Below are positions 10,736 through 21,486 of a DNA stretch of 64,000 nucleotides, one piece after another; the first letter of the stretch is position 1; each line of letters opens with the position of its first letter. The notes beneath the pieces were generated by a model. The model was not told the origin of the DNA. It searched no databases and saw only the letters and a list, made by a program, of their open reading frames with translations. Both the position numbers and the translations under genes were made by a program. Origin of the DNA: Dendrophyllia cribrosa (taxonomy: Eukaryota > Cnidaria > Anthozoa > Scleractinia > Dendrophylliidae); the NCBI GenBank assembly GCA_024195265.1, contig JAJLRJ010000005.1:28223973-28287972 (forward strand), written 5' to 3'.

Positions 10736-10969
10736 GAGGTAAAAAACAATCAGCCCCGCACTCCCCTGGGACTGAAATCAAATCCGCCACCAGGCTTTTC
10801 AGAATGACCATGGATTACCAGGTATAAAGTTCCATGCACGTGATGGATTAACGTCGTGTGATAGGCTAATATGCTTATGAATTATTAATGAGTGTTTGAA
10901 TGTATTATTACACGACTAAGACAGTCAAAGGGCCAATAACTAAAATTAACCAATTAAAATGCTCGATTG

Positions 10970-11000
10970 CCGGTCCAATATTCTCTAAGTATTGGACCGG
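10970..11000. repeat. Small hairpin, 11-bp arms
   Basis: CCGGTCCAATA and TATTGGACCGG pair around a 9-base loop, 20 bases before the larger palindrome at 11021-11163. Confidence 0.75.
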
Positions 11001-11020
11001 GCATTGTCCCGAATGATCCC

Positions 11021-11163
11021 TTATTAACCAAGCTTGCTCGGGACTGTACTGGGAGAATATCGGCCCTCGGTCTTTTCTGTACGGACCTCGTTGCGCTCGG
11101 TCCGTACTGTCAAGACCTCGGGCCGATATTCTCCCAGTACGGCCCTCGCGCTTGGTCAATAAG
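11021..11163. repeat. Large imperfect palindrome
   Basis: The halves 11021-11085 and 11096-11163 are inverted copies that share GGGAGAATATCGGCC and GGTCCGTAC, meeting at a short GC-rich centre. It could form a cruciform or a long hairpin RNA. It has the look of a foldback element; no target duplication is resolved. Confidence 0.75.
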
Positions 11164-11289
11164 ATATATATACATTAAACATATTGCTACTTTTGGTAGC
11201 ATTTTATGTTTTTCACCGAAAAAAGTTCAAAACACGTATTGTTATTTAAAGTGGCTTGACCTCTTTCTACTTATGATGTCATATCTCGT

Positions 11290-11740
11290 TACCATGGCAA
11301 TTGATTGTCGCCAAACTTCAAAACTGTCTCCTTTGTGGTCCGTAAAATGGAACGGTGACCTCATGTGACGTAGTTATTAGGTAATTAGTTATACGGCCGC
11401 CATCTTGGATCCGCCATCTTGGATTTCTGAAATTTTACAAAACCTCTTAAAAATCGTCCAACTTGACTCAAAATTAATCAAAACCAATTAATAAACGCTA
11501 AATGACGTAAAAATGTAAAATTTATACCAATAAACATAGTTTTTCTTCATTCAAAGGTAAAAATATGCACATTACAACAAACATGGCTGTCAAAATGGAA
11601 ACATCAAGTCACGTGATCAATAAGATGTCATATTAAATTGTTGCCAGATAAATTTTAGAAAAAGTTTCAAGGTTTGATGGCGTTTGAATACATATTAAGG
11701 AACTTACGATGATGAAAGTTAGCGCGGCACTTTGTGCCGA
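11290..11740 (+). mobile_element. Internal fragment of CCCTATTC TTAA element
   Basis: Collinear in reverse complement with the complete element at 54898-55489, sharing GCCGCCATCTTGGATCCGCC, the ATAAACATAG-type segment and the GGCACTTTGTGCC end. Its own terminal repeats and TTAA flanks are not both preserved, so it is a partial or decayed copy. Confidence 0.65.
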
Positions 11741-11750
11741 TAAGTTTTAA

Positions 11751-12066
11751 TTACTCGTGCCGGTACGGCAACGAGTTAAGGATTGCCTCCGTTTTTCTCC
11801 TTGTTTTCCTCCGTGTTTTGTGCATTGCGTTAGATCTGGGTACGAGAATACTCACGCATGCACTGCGAGAAAGTTTTGCAAGCAAAAGCGAAACAAATTT
11901 GGGTTATTGTTTGTTGCTATTTACTCGTGACGGATACGGCAACGAGGTAAAGTTTGCCCTCCGTTTTTCTTTTTATTCTTTTTGTTTTTGTCTCTCATTT
12001 GTGCATTGCATTAGATACGAGAATACGCACGCATGCAAGACGAAGCGAAACTAATTTTGGTTTTAT
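11751..12066 (+). repeat. Tandem duplication, about 180-bp unit
   Basis: Unit 1 (11751-11930) and unit 2 (11931 to about 12066, shorter) share TTACTCGTG, CGGCAACGAG, TGCATTGC, TTAGAT and ACGCATGCA blocks in order. Divergence is marked, so the duplication is old. Confidence 0.7.
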
Positions 12067-12378
12067 TTGCCTGTTGTTGTGTTACGTAAGTGTTCCCCGC
12101 AAGTAACGTACATTACCGGTACGAGTATAGGCTACGGGTAGCCACTTGTTTTTAGAAAAAAAAATAAGATGGCGACCATTCTTGTAGCCATTTTGGATGA
12201 CGTCATGGTTCCCCAGCAGTGATATAACCCAATATATTTGGCATATCTTGTAGAGCACATCACGGGCAATCCATTAGGGGTAGAATATTTTCTAAATACT
12301 GAAACAGTGCAAAACCAACCCCTCCCCCGCCATTGTACACGGCGGGGATATAAGTTTACGTGAACGATCTAGGGTTAA

Positions 12379-12760
12379 AGGAGCTATGTCATGGTGATTT
12401 TGAGGTTTTCGGGTCAAAACCGTCCCAAATTAAAACTAAGCACCTTTGTCGTACACGAAATGCTTAAAGAACACTAACAGGAAGATATCAAGTGTATTTT
12501 AGCAGAGAAAATAAACCATAATCGGAGTTTTAACGAATTTTCTAAGATACAAGCGATAAACTTGAAATAATTGGCCCAATTTTTTCAAGATACAATCCAT
12601 TTCCATCCTGGCCATCTGCAGCCCAAGACACTTATTTTTACTTTCAGAGCACTAGTGGAATAATTTTAAACAAAACTGGATTCTTAATTTTGGAATTTCA
12701 CTGATATAAAGATGTATTTTGGCTTTTTAAAGTAACGCTAAAAATGGTGACATAGCCCCT
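12379..12760 (-). mobile_element. TTAA MITE, copy 2
   Basis: Reverse-complement copy of 7272-7651, 382 bp, with TTAA at 12375-12378 and 12761-12764. Both copies keep the same ends, which independently fixes the boundaries of the family. Confidence 0.85.
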
Positions 12761-13020
12761 TTAACCCTGCACAATAAATTATTCTCATTATAGTGCACGT
12801 ATAAAGGATACAAATACGGTTAGAAAACGCTATATCCTAGCTACGTGTTTTAATATATAATACCAAGGAGTAAAAATGCTTATGGAATGATATACCCTCA
12901 GACATAAAAGACACAAAAAAGAATTAACCGTGAATTGAATATTGACAACCAAGATTTAGTCACTTCAATCTCGTTCGGCTTCCGTCTGTGATAGGTTGCG
13001 CGATCTTTGAATGACTCTGC

Positions 13021-13320
13021 AGTGAAATATATCATTTTTTTCTGCATTTTTGTTTTATGCTTTCTACCCTGTAAAAGTACCTCCTTTTCCGTATTCTTCG
13101 TACAAGTAACCATGATCTATTTTTGTGGCGATCCTAGGGGACTTACGCTAGTTTAACTTCGATGAAACAAAAAGTGAAATATATCATTGTTCTGCAATTT
13201 TTTTATTCTTTCTGCCCTGTAAAAGTACCTCCTTTTCCGTATTCTTCGTATAAGTAACCAAAATCTATTTATACGGCGATGCTAGGGGACATGCGCTAGT
13301 TTAACTTCGATGTAACATGA
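13021..13320 (+). repeat. Tandem duplication, 152-bp unit
   Basis: Units start at 13021 and 13173 with AGTGAAATATATCATT and share CCTGTAAAAGTACCTCC, GTATTCTTCGTA and GCTAGTTTAACTTCGATG. No coding potential is supported. Confidence 0.75.
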
Positions 13321-13920
13321 AGGAAAATGAACAAAGCTAACTCAAGAAAAACAATAAAAACTTTTTCACGATTTAGATGCTTCTTTTACAACTATTTCTT
13401 AATACCCTGTTACAACAATATATGTTATAATATCAATTATAAATCCTTTGACTACTAACTAAATTATGTTGACTCTTGGATTCCTAAATACGCGAACAAA
13501 ATTATTCAAAAACTGATGAACTGGCACCTACATTGAAACGTTTAGTTACGTGCCACAACTAATTTAGTCGAAGCCTCCCCTTTAAGCCCACTTTTAACCA
13601 TCCTCTTCGTTCTTACTTAGAGCTATATCACTAACAGAAATTATGCAAATATGCGTATTATGGGATTTCTAGGACGTAACCTACAAGAACTCTAGGAATT
13701 TGGGTCTATACGCAGAGAAGGCTTGTGCGATTTCATTCATCGGTTGTGTTAGTTGTGTTTAACAAGTTGCAGCAAGTAAACCAGTTAACATTTACTACGT
13801 CGGATGTTAACAGTTGTATGGGTTTCATTCTTACGAAATTTTGAGGTTTCTAAGGTAATATTTTGACACAGCTTTCTTCAATAAACAAACTCTTAAAGGT
13901 AAAATGATTTTGTTTTTACA

Positions 13921-14013
13921 GGTCATCGGTATTTTACTGTCTACACATGGGCTGGATTCTCTTTTCTATCACCTTGATGTGGTACTGTCTAACTCAGTAT
14001 GTCGCATGTACAG
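13921..14013 (+). CDS. Signal-peptide exon of PLAT-LDLa gene
   Basis: The exon follows a strong acceptor (TTTTGTTTTTACAG, ending at 13920) and ends at a GTAAGC donor (14014). The ATG at 13947 opens 22 codons plus one base: a hydrophobic stretch rich in Ile, Leu, Met and Trp ending QYVACT, a typical secretory signal with a plausible cleavage site near the end. It ends in phase 1, which matches the first PLAT exon at 27420, giving ...VACT-E-YHVRV. An upstream 5' UTR exon ending at 13854 (donor GTAATA) is possible, but a 66-base intron would be very short. Linking this exon to the PLAT exons 13.4 kb away is an inference from phase, signal-peptide character and strand. Confidence 0.6.
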
Positions 14014-14884
14014 GTAAGCAAACATCGAGGACCTTAGAATCTCGCTCAAAACATTTTCCCTTGTATCTATTTAGGATCCAAAGGTTGTATTGTTGTTTAT
14101 AGTAGTTTGGAGCATGCCCTTTTTCTAAATCACCAACCTCAGTCTCAAGCCGGCGAATTAGTACATGAAATCGCATGGGCCCGAGTAAAAGTAAGGATTA
14201 AAACACAAGTGATATTAATCCTTGATTTTACGAGGCAACATGCGATTATACTGTAATTGTTTAAAATGAGTAGGGTAAAATTGCTTTCTTTCACTTCTTT
14301 TAGCCTTATTCTTTCTCCTGTTAAAGGACACTGTCCTGGCTGAAATAATATGTTTGTCATGAACTGTAATCCACTTCGATCCTTGCAATCCTGCACTTCA
14401 GCTCCAAACTACTGCTTTTGTTTTGCTCTATAGAATATTTTTATCCAATTGAGTTGTATATTTGGTGGTATCTTGCGTTATAACGTGGAAACAAGTTAAG
14501 ATAAATTTTGCTATTTCGGTGGCGAGACAGTGTCCCTTTAAATGTATATTGTCCATTATTGCAAAATCTGTCAAAGTTTGTTTCTTTTGGTCCGCAGAAA
14601 TCCGCATATATTCAGTGACGTGATGGAACTTTAAAAAATTTTATCGCCATGAATGAATTTCTTCAAGGTCTTCAACGTCGCAAATTAATCCAAGATTTAA
14701 CACAAATAATCGCTTCCTATTTGGCGTAAAATGCTGTAATTCACCTATAGAATGCCTTTCTTAGCTACCATTCGATTTCATTCCTTTTTTTATAACAAAA
14801 TCTCCGACAAAACATGCGAGCGTTCTGTTTGTAAATTTTCCTCAAAATCCCTCCAAGCCAACTGAATGCGACGAGAACGACGCC

Positions 14885-15040
14885 TCAACCAATCACGAAT
14901 GAGAACTTTTGATGCTCGACCAATCAGGAACGGGTAATTTTGCCCTCAATTAAGGAAAGATGCCCTCTTTTTCAGCCAATCGGCATTCGGTAATTTTGCC
15001 TTCTATGTTATAAAGCGGTAAAATACACGGCCCATTCACG
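14885..15040 (+). promoter_or_regulatory. CCAAT/TATA promoter candidate
   Basis: Three CCAAT boxes on the + strand (14889, 14920 and 14976, the first two as CCAATCA) stand 30-130 bases before TATAAAG at 15009-15015, the spacing of a classical pol II core promoter. A start about 30 bases on would fall near 15040. A 44-codon frame begins at an ATG at 15122 (VMKLEKFRVDVFCYC...) with no recognised family. No CpG island or downstream gene is obvious, so this may be an old transposon promoter. Confidence 0.4.
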
Positions 15041-15518
15041 AGGACAGTTTTCAAACATTGAAATTGGAAACTATTTAGTTATAAATTTTAACATAATAAT
15101 ATAATAGTTAATAAAAGCGCAATGGTTATGAAACTTGAGAAATTTCGTGTCGATGTGTTTTGTTATTGTTATCGTTTTGTGGCCTTGACCGCGTGCACAA
15201 CTAGAATAGATGTTGAACTTTTGTTCGAGCAACTGACCAATAGAAATGTTGCATAAATTATTCAGTCATAGCGTGTGATTGAAAAACAAAAGATGCATAC
15301 TGTTAAATAGTCACATGATTCCAATCACAATAAAATAATTTATATAGAGAATTCGGACTGGTAATTAAAGCGGAGCTCTCACGGGCCGAATACTCGCCCG
15401 CGGAGTTCCATACTCATAGAACAATGCCCGTCATTTTTCATGGTCATGGCTAGCGGAATGTTTCGCGGGCTCGAAATCACTCAGGGTTAGCTCGCGGGCG
15501 CGTACGACGTCGCCCAAT

Positions 15519-15736
15519 ATGCGAACACATGCGCGTACGACGTCGCGCAAGTGCTTGCTTTTCGTCTTATCGGAGTATCGGAGCCGCTATAGTGGAAAAA
15601 GAAGAACTTTAAAGGATAAAATCTTGCATCGAGGAACTTCATACGTTTTTGTCAATGCGGGGCAATATTTCTTCTTCGGAAGTCAGAACCGAAGAATCAG
15701 AGTTTTAAAGAATTCCAAGCTGCCGAGGGACTTAAA
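15519..15736 (+). CDS. Possible exon, unknown basic protein
   Basis: An ATG at 15519 opens 73 codons, basic and rich in Arg and Lys, ending at GTAAAA (15738) that could serve as a donor. No domain is recognised. The surrounding CGCGTACGACGTCGC repeats (15508 and 15534) suggest a transposon setting. It is as likely to be a chance frame as an exon. Confidence 0.2.
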
Positions 15737-15874
15737 GGTAAAATAATTAAATTTTTCGATGGGAATTTATGTTGATATCAATTTGTAATTGATGTACTTT
15801 TTCTTTGTGTTCTCGTTAGTTTTGGAGAAATGTTTCATAACCTGCCAGACGCTCTTAGCAACCAAAAAAATAGA

Positions 15875-15929
15875 TAGACCTCCCTCTGAGATATGGGGCA
15901 ATTTGTCCTATATCTCATAGGGAGGTCTA
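15875..15929. repeat. Hairpin, 20-bp arms
   Basis: TAGACCTCCCTCTGAGATAT (15875-15894) pairs with 15910-15929 at 19 of 20 positions around a 15-base loop. Confidence 0.8.
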
Positions 15930-16078
15930 GAAATTTCCAGCATGCCAATGTCATCTAATCCCTTCTGATGACCATTTCTGTTCCACGTAAGGCGTTATAA
16001 TCTTTAGGCGTGAAAATTCATTTCATGCACGTTTTTAATTAAGATTCTATTTTTATGATGGTTTTAGAGGTCTTGCTG

Positions 16079-16708
16079 CACAGGTAGCCCAAGCTATATG
16101 TGTCACAGTAACCGTTACAAGCGAAAATGTAAAATGGTACTAAAGACAATATCACCCTCGGTACAGTCGCCCACCGGGTCAGTAAGAAATTCGACCCAAA
16201 GGCCGGGTCGCTAAGCCATTTTTCAAACGTTCGGCTTGGAGAAATTTGAATTAAGTCACTGTCGAACAATCTCAACGGAAAAGTGTGCAGAGATTGGCGA
16301 CCATTATTGCTCTTTCCATGTATCCGGGTCTCGGATAAAGAGTTGGAATGGACAACAGAACTATCGTCCGTGATCTACGTGGAATTTCGAGGCGATCGGC
16401 GGGTATGGAGCGAATTTACGGCGGTTTTCCTTCAGTGAATCCGCTCGGTCTCTCGGTTGAAGTGCCCTACCTTGGGAAAGGATATATAGAGAGAAAGCAA
16501 TGGAACTAAAACTCACTGGAAATGCTCTAATTCGCCCCAAAAACCACACAGGAGACAAGAAAACACACAAGCGAAGTAAGGTAGGCAATTTTTATTGAAA
16601 TCTTGTTCGTATTTTTTAGTTCTTAGAATGGACCGTTTTTTCTCATACAAATCCTTATAATTTCGCTCGTAACGGTTACTGTGACACATATAGCTTGGGC
16701 TACCTGTG
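16079..16708. mobile_element. 630-bp TIR element, 7-bp TSD
   Basis: Inverted ends of 48 bp (16079-16126 and 16661-16708) match at 47 positions and start CACAGGTAGCCCAAGC. CTTGCTG flanks both sides (16072-16078, 16709-16715). Near-identical ends and an exact duplication point to a fairly recent insertion. Frames inside show no transposase. The 7-bp duplication fits hAT- or P-like elements; the class is not settled. Confidence 0.8.
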
Positions 16709-16715
16709 CTTGCTG

Positions 16716-18452
16716 CGGTTTGACAGGAAATTGCTTGTGAGATGTAGTTTTTGAACATGAAAACTCTTTATGGTTTTTATGAAGGATCTTATGTACACAA
16801 TAAATTTAAAGAAGGGTTTAAGTATTAGAAACAGCACAATAACAGAAAACGTCAGCCGCTTAGATATCTGCAAAACAAGAAATTTAGATTTTCGCTTTGT
16901 TTTGCTCCAGAGGAAAATAGGCCGGCGAAATACACGAAATTTGTTCGCCGACATCGGAAAGAGTACGTCAAGCAATGTTGTTTTCAATGAAAGCGCTTAT
17001 TGTTAAGATTAATATTATTTTGCAAAAGAAAATAACATTCTGGCCGGTGAGGCCGTTTAATCAAGCATAATTTTCCCAATCCATATCCTGTTTGGAAGTT
17101 CCTTCAAGCCTCGGCTCGACTGGAGAGCCGTCGAAGTCAGTGAGGCCTACAAAAATATACTGACTCGATCGGCACTGACTGGCGAGTAATATAAACGTTT
17201 ATACGGTATTCCGAAAATTATAAAATTCAAAGTGCAGCGACGCAAGTGTTCACTGGAAGGCGTCTATTCTACAGAACATCTATCAAAAATCTACATGTAC
17301 AAATGCGTTTAAAGACTATTCGGAACAAAATACATCGCTGAATCATTGCGTGTTCGATCAGATCAATTTTTATACAATGAAATATAAACCAGACATAAAT
17401 GTAAACACTAAAACACAATACTTTGAACTCACTTACAAGCCGCCAAGTGGTTAAAATTTCCAGAAACGTTCAATCGCTGGCAAGACACTGAACTAAGAAG
17501 CATAATTATTACGTATATACTTGAGTTCAAACATTTTGAATAAATAAATAAATACGCTATCAAGGCGCCTTGCCGCTGAAAATACACCATTCACATTCAA
17601 TTCAGCAAGCCGCCTGAAAAACACCACCTCGGATATGCATAATATATCAGTATAATTTAGAAACTTTCAACTAGCAAGCCGCCAAGACATATCCTTCGCA
17701 TTGAAAAAAGAAATTTGAGTAGACGGGCGAATTGCCAAGCGGATAAAATAAGTTCGTAATCTCAACGCGCGATCAATGAACTTCAGAGAAGACCGGCCGA
17801 GTCGCTAATGCGCTAATATCATGATTGTTTGTACTACAAATATATCGTTCGCGTTCGATAAACGCTAGTCAACGAGCCACTAAAAAGAAATAACAAAAAC
17901 GCCTCTGTGTTCAATAAGCTTACAACTCAACTGGCGAACCACTGAGACGCTGTGCTACTGAAATGTATACCTTACACGTTCAATAATCTAAATGAAAGTC
18001 CGTCTTCTCCATGTTCACTTCCTTCGCTCAAGCAGCACAGTCGGTTCGTCTCGCTACGGCAAAACTACAGTGGACAGGATCATTTCAGTTGATCAAGAGT
18101 GATCCGAAACTGATCCTCTTCACCTTCAGAGGACTGTAAAGAAACAAATTAGGCGCTGTCTGACATTTGTACAGCCAAAAACGTTGGCAAAATGACCATC
18201 ACGCTAAAGGATTCCAAGGGAATTATAGCGTAAACAAACTGTGTCATACTATTTACGTAATTTACGTCATCACGCACGCCCACTCGCCCCAGGCTCTCCA
18301 AAAATTGGAGCCACTTTTCAACCGAAGTGACACATCTTTGAGGGGCTAAAAACCAATTTCCTTTCTTTTCCTCGGGAAATAATTATTGTTTTCGTTCTTT
18401 GGACATAATAAACTAATGAAAAACGAAGAAAAAAAATTCATTTCATAGGCAC
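16716..18452. other. Repeat-like intronic sequence
   Basis: No gene is supported. Between about 17.1 and 18.0 kb, phrases such as AAGCCGCCAAG, GGCGAATTGCCAAG and CGTTCAATAA recur at irregular 80-120 base spacing, which looks like a very degenerate tandem array. Confidence 0.35.
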
Positions 18453-19018
18453 TTTAAGCGCTCAGGCATACGGCGATGCCAGGACTCAAACCCGGGTGAA
18501 CCAGAGAGAATATACAACATTTGCCTAAATTTCATGCGCGTCTCAAAATATTGATTAATGTTATAAATCCCTTAAGTGCTCAGGCATACGGCGATGCCAG
18601 GACTCAAACCTGGGTGAATCAGAGAGAATATACAACATTTGCCTAAATTTCATGTGCGTCTCAAAATATTGATTAATGTTATAAATCCCTTAAGTGCTTA
18701 GGCATACGGCGATGTCAGGACTCAAACCTGGGTGAACCAGAGAGGATTTCTAACATTTGCCTAGATTTTATGTGCGTCTCAAAATATTGATTAATGTTAT
18801 ATATCCCTGAAGCGCTCAGGCATGCGGCGATGCCAGGACTCAAACCTGGGTGAACCAGAGAGGTCATATAACATTTGCCTAGATTTCATGTGCGTCTCAA
18901 AATATTGATTAATGTTATGTCATACGGCGATGCCAGGACTCAAACCTGGGTGAACGAGAGGGGATATATAACATTTGCCTAGATTTCATGTGCGTCTCAA
19001 AATATCGGTTGCTTAATA
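18453..19018 (-). repeat. 118-bp satellite, five units, tRNA T-arm-like core
   Basis: Units begin near 18453, 18571, 18689, 18807 and about 18920. Units 2, 3 and 4 are spaced by exactly 118 bases, and the last one lacks about 20 bases at its start. On the - strand each unit contains CCAGG-TTTGAGT-CCTGG (or a close variant): a 5-bp stem with a 7-base loop, matching the tRNA T arm and the B-box consensus GGTTCGANTCC except for one base. A weak A-box-like TAGGCAAATG lies about 36 bases before it. The unit may have come from a tRNA-derived SINE that was then amplified in tandem. Confidence 0.8.
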
Positions 19019-19398
19019 TCCAAAATTAATTTTCATCATATTCCTGGGTGACACAGAAAGGATATAGAACGTTACCTGAATGGTGGAAACAACGCCGAAT
19101 TAAGCCGAGCAACAGTACAGCAACTTCCATTGTTTTACGCTGCAAGCTGAACCGTGGCAGAAACGCCGCATTTCTTCGAATTTAGAACAAACCAGTCTCT
19201 CAAATCGCTTACCATAGGCAGCTCAAATCGTCGAATGTCAAAGCAATCCATCGATGCACTCGCGGGAAGAATAATCCAATTTTCCCGCTCTTCTCATATT
19301 ATATTATTGAAATCCAACCTCCTAAAATGCCAAAAAGGCAATCGAACCCCTCCAAAATGACAGGATGACCTCCACAGGAGTTTGTACACAATATGATA

Positions 19399-19426
19399 AC
19401 GTACAAGCATTTTAATGCTTGTACGT
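19399..19426. repeat. Hairpin, 13-bp arms
   Basis: ACGTACAAGCATT and AATGCTTGTACGT flank a 2-base centre, a perfect palindrome apart from the loop. Confidence 0.8.
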
Positions 19427-19557
19427 AATTAAAATTATCAAACGCTGCAGCTATGAAACCTCAAATCAAATACGATGACGGCTTCTAAGCAGGCCTATGA
19501 TGTCACTTCATAGCAGCCAGACCTTACGTTTTTTTGAACTTCCGGATCACTCTGACT

Positions 19558-20110
19558 CGTTATGTAAAACGTGCTCAAATTAAGTCTTATTGATATCTTG
19601 AATTTCATCGGGGACAGCTCCTCGCTGCGCTAATGGTACGCGTTTTGCTTTTAAAAATAAACTAATGGATATTTGAATTAAATTTTTCAAAAGAAGATTT
19701 TGTCCATTTTTATGTGTTTGTTCATTCATTACATAGGTTGAAAAGCGATTTTGTGTAAACAAAACAAGAGTTGAATTTTATAGTTCTAACAACTTCACTC
19801 GCGTCGCCTTATGCAAAGATGCCTGTGTATTTTTTGCAATTTTGATTTCCAAATCAGTTTCTCGGGCAATTTTCGATACGCAACGGGTGTATGTATTTTA
19901 TTAAAAAATTAGTCATTCTAGTTATTCTAGACCGAGAAAGAGTTGTTTTTTTGTGAGCTTTTGTACGGTCTAAATGTACTGTGCAGACGGTCGCGTAATA
20001 CTGTTTTTGAGATTTGCTAAAATTGAAAAATAGCTCGGTCGTCAATCGTAATTCTTGTGCTTCTGACCTTTCAATTTAGTTAAGCTTATCATCAGCTTTC
20101 TGTTCAGAGA
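19558..20110 (-). repeat. Dispersed repeat, copy 1
   Basis: About 550 bp, collinear in reverse complement with 36040-36595. Shared blocks include TTCTAGACCGAGAAA, GATTTCCAAATCAGTTTC and CATTTTTATGTGTTTGTTC. A third, partial copy is at 58736-58860. No coding potential or terminal repeats were found. Confidence 0.65.
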
Positions 20111-20322
20111 GCTTCGCTGTTAGGCTCAGCCTATCTATATATATTAATAACAAAAAATAAACAGGCAAATAGGGTAAGTCGCTGAATAAAACTTCATGTA
20201 ATATATGAAACACGAGGAAAAGTGTTTCATCAGAATTTCGAGAAATGGAGTGAAAAACGAGGCGATGCCGAGTCCTTTTTATCCCACTTCGAAGTGTTTG
20301 GATACCTGATGAAATAGAGGAT

Positions 20323-20422
20323 ATTACATGACCGCGTGAAGATACGAAATTTCTCTTCGAGTGTTGAAAAATATTTTTCAACACGAGAAGAGAAATTTCG
20401 TATCTTCAAGCGGCCATGTAAT
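20323..20422. repeat. 100-bp palindrome
   Basis: ATTACATG at 20323 pairs with CATGTAAT at 20422. The arms share GAAGATACGAAATTTCTCTTC and GTGTTGAAAAATA with few mismatches. It abuts the TIR element at 20429-20613. Confidence 0.8.
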
Positions 20423-20428
20423 GTTCTG

Positions 20429-20613
20429 TTTATTATATAAACACCAATGAAATCAAACCATTTCACTTTTATATTTTTCGTAGTCCTAAAGTAGAACAAC
20501 GTAGCAACGGTGATCTTTTCACGTGTGAAGATAACATGTTATTCTCACGTGTGAAGATATGATGTTTACGCGCGAAAGCTCACCTGGTACTTCATTGGTG
20601 TTTATATAATAAA
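20429..20613. mobile_element. MITE-like element, perfect 23-bp TIRs
   Basis: TTTATTATATAAACACCAAT opens the left arm (20429-20451), and its exact reverse complement is at 20591-20613. Inside are two copies of TTCTCACGTGTGAAGAT-like sequence. The terminal motif partly recurs at 28005-28027. No clear target duplication was seen. Confidence 0.65.
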
Positions 20614-21207
20614 GACTATTTCGAGTGTTTGATATAGATTCTCAAACTGATCATTAAATGTGGAGAAAACGAAGGAATAAAATCGCCAAAATCTATGCTA
20701 ATTAAGACCGGGTATCCAAACCTCCTTCACGGAAGTGATTTCCTTTGTGTTCTTAATGATCGTTTTAGGAGCGTTTCGCCCGCCATTCTCGTGACCCCTT
20801 TGCACTCTTATATAGCTTCCTTTGGTCTAATTTACATACCTGTAAAAAAAAAGACAACCTTGGCGTCATCAGAAAGGTATGCCAAACTACTCGACTTTGA
20901 TTGGTCCATTGATGTCACGTGCGCCGAATCTGCTCTCTGATAGCTAAGGCCACCGAGGCGTTAATTACGATTATATCAGTAATAAAAAAGAAAAGGAAAA
21001 CGAAAGAAGAAAACAAAATTTATGGATTTCTTTCATTTTTTTTACGAGTCATATTTCTACATTAATATAAGTAATTTGTTCTAGTATTTCTTGGTGACTA
21101 ATGTTTGAATATTATTTGTTAGTAATTGTGTTGTGGTGTTGGTGTTTTTTTTAATCTTTTGTTTTATGTCAGCAGCATCGCAGCATTCAAAACACCATGA
21201 AACTGGC

Positions 21208-21376
21208 TGTAACGGTGTTTAGTCCTCGCTAGAATCCCCAGATTCGAACTCCCGAGCTTCGGTTGTTCCCGCCATCGTAACGGCTCGAAAGACCACCCCC
21301 CGCTGGCCTACAGCGGGCGCAATACTGACACCCAGAAACCCTTACAAGATAAAATCTAATTACATATATCGTAACA
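21208..21376 (-). repeat. 3' LTR of gypsy element
   Basis: 169 bp, TGTAACGG...CGTAACA. The polypurine tract lies directly inside it (21377 onward). Confidence 0.97.
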
Positions 21377-21389
21377 TCTTCCCTTTCTT
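21377..21389 (-). promoter_or_regulatory. Polypurine tract of gypsy element
   Basis: AAGAAAGGGAAGA on the - strand directly abuts the 3' LTR, where plus-strand DNA synthesis is primed during reverse transcription. Confidence 0.85.
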
Positions 21390-21486
21390 AACCAAAATAA
21401 AGCTAAAGCAGTTAATAAATAAATGTTTCTGAGTTCAAAACGTGTCCAGTGTTCAAAGATATATTAAACAGTTATTGTTCTACTAC

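Noticed and set aside
11734..12054. 106-codon + frame
   Set aside because: It spans both copies of a non-coding tandem repeat and has no domain.
18453..19018. Regular spaced repeats as a CRISPR array
   Set aside because: Units are contiguous 118-bp tandem copies without unique spacers, in animal-type DNA.
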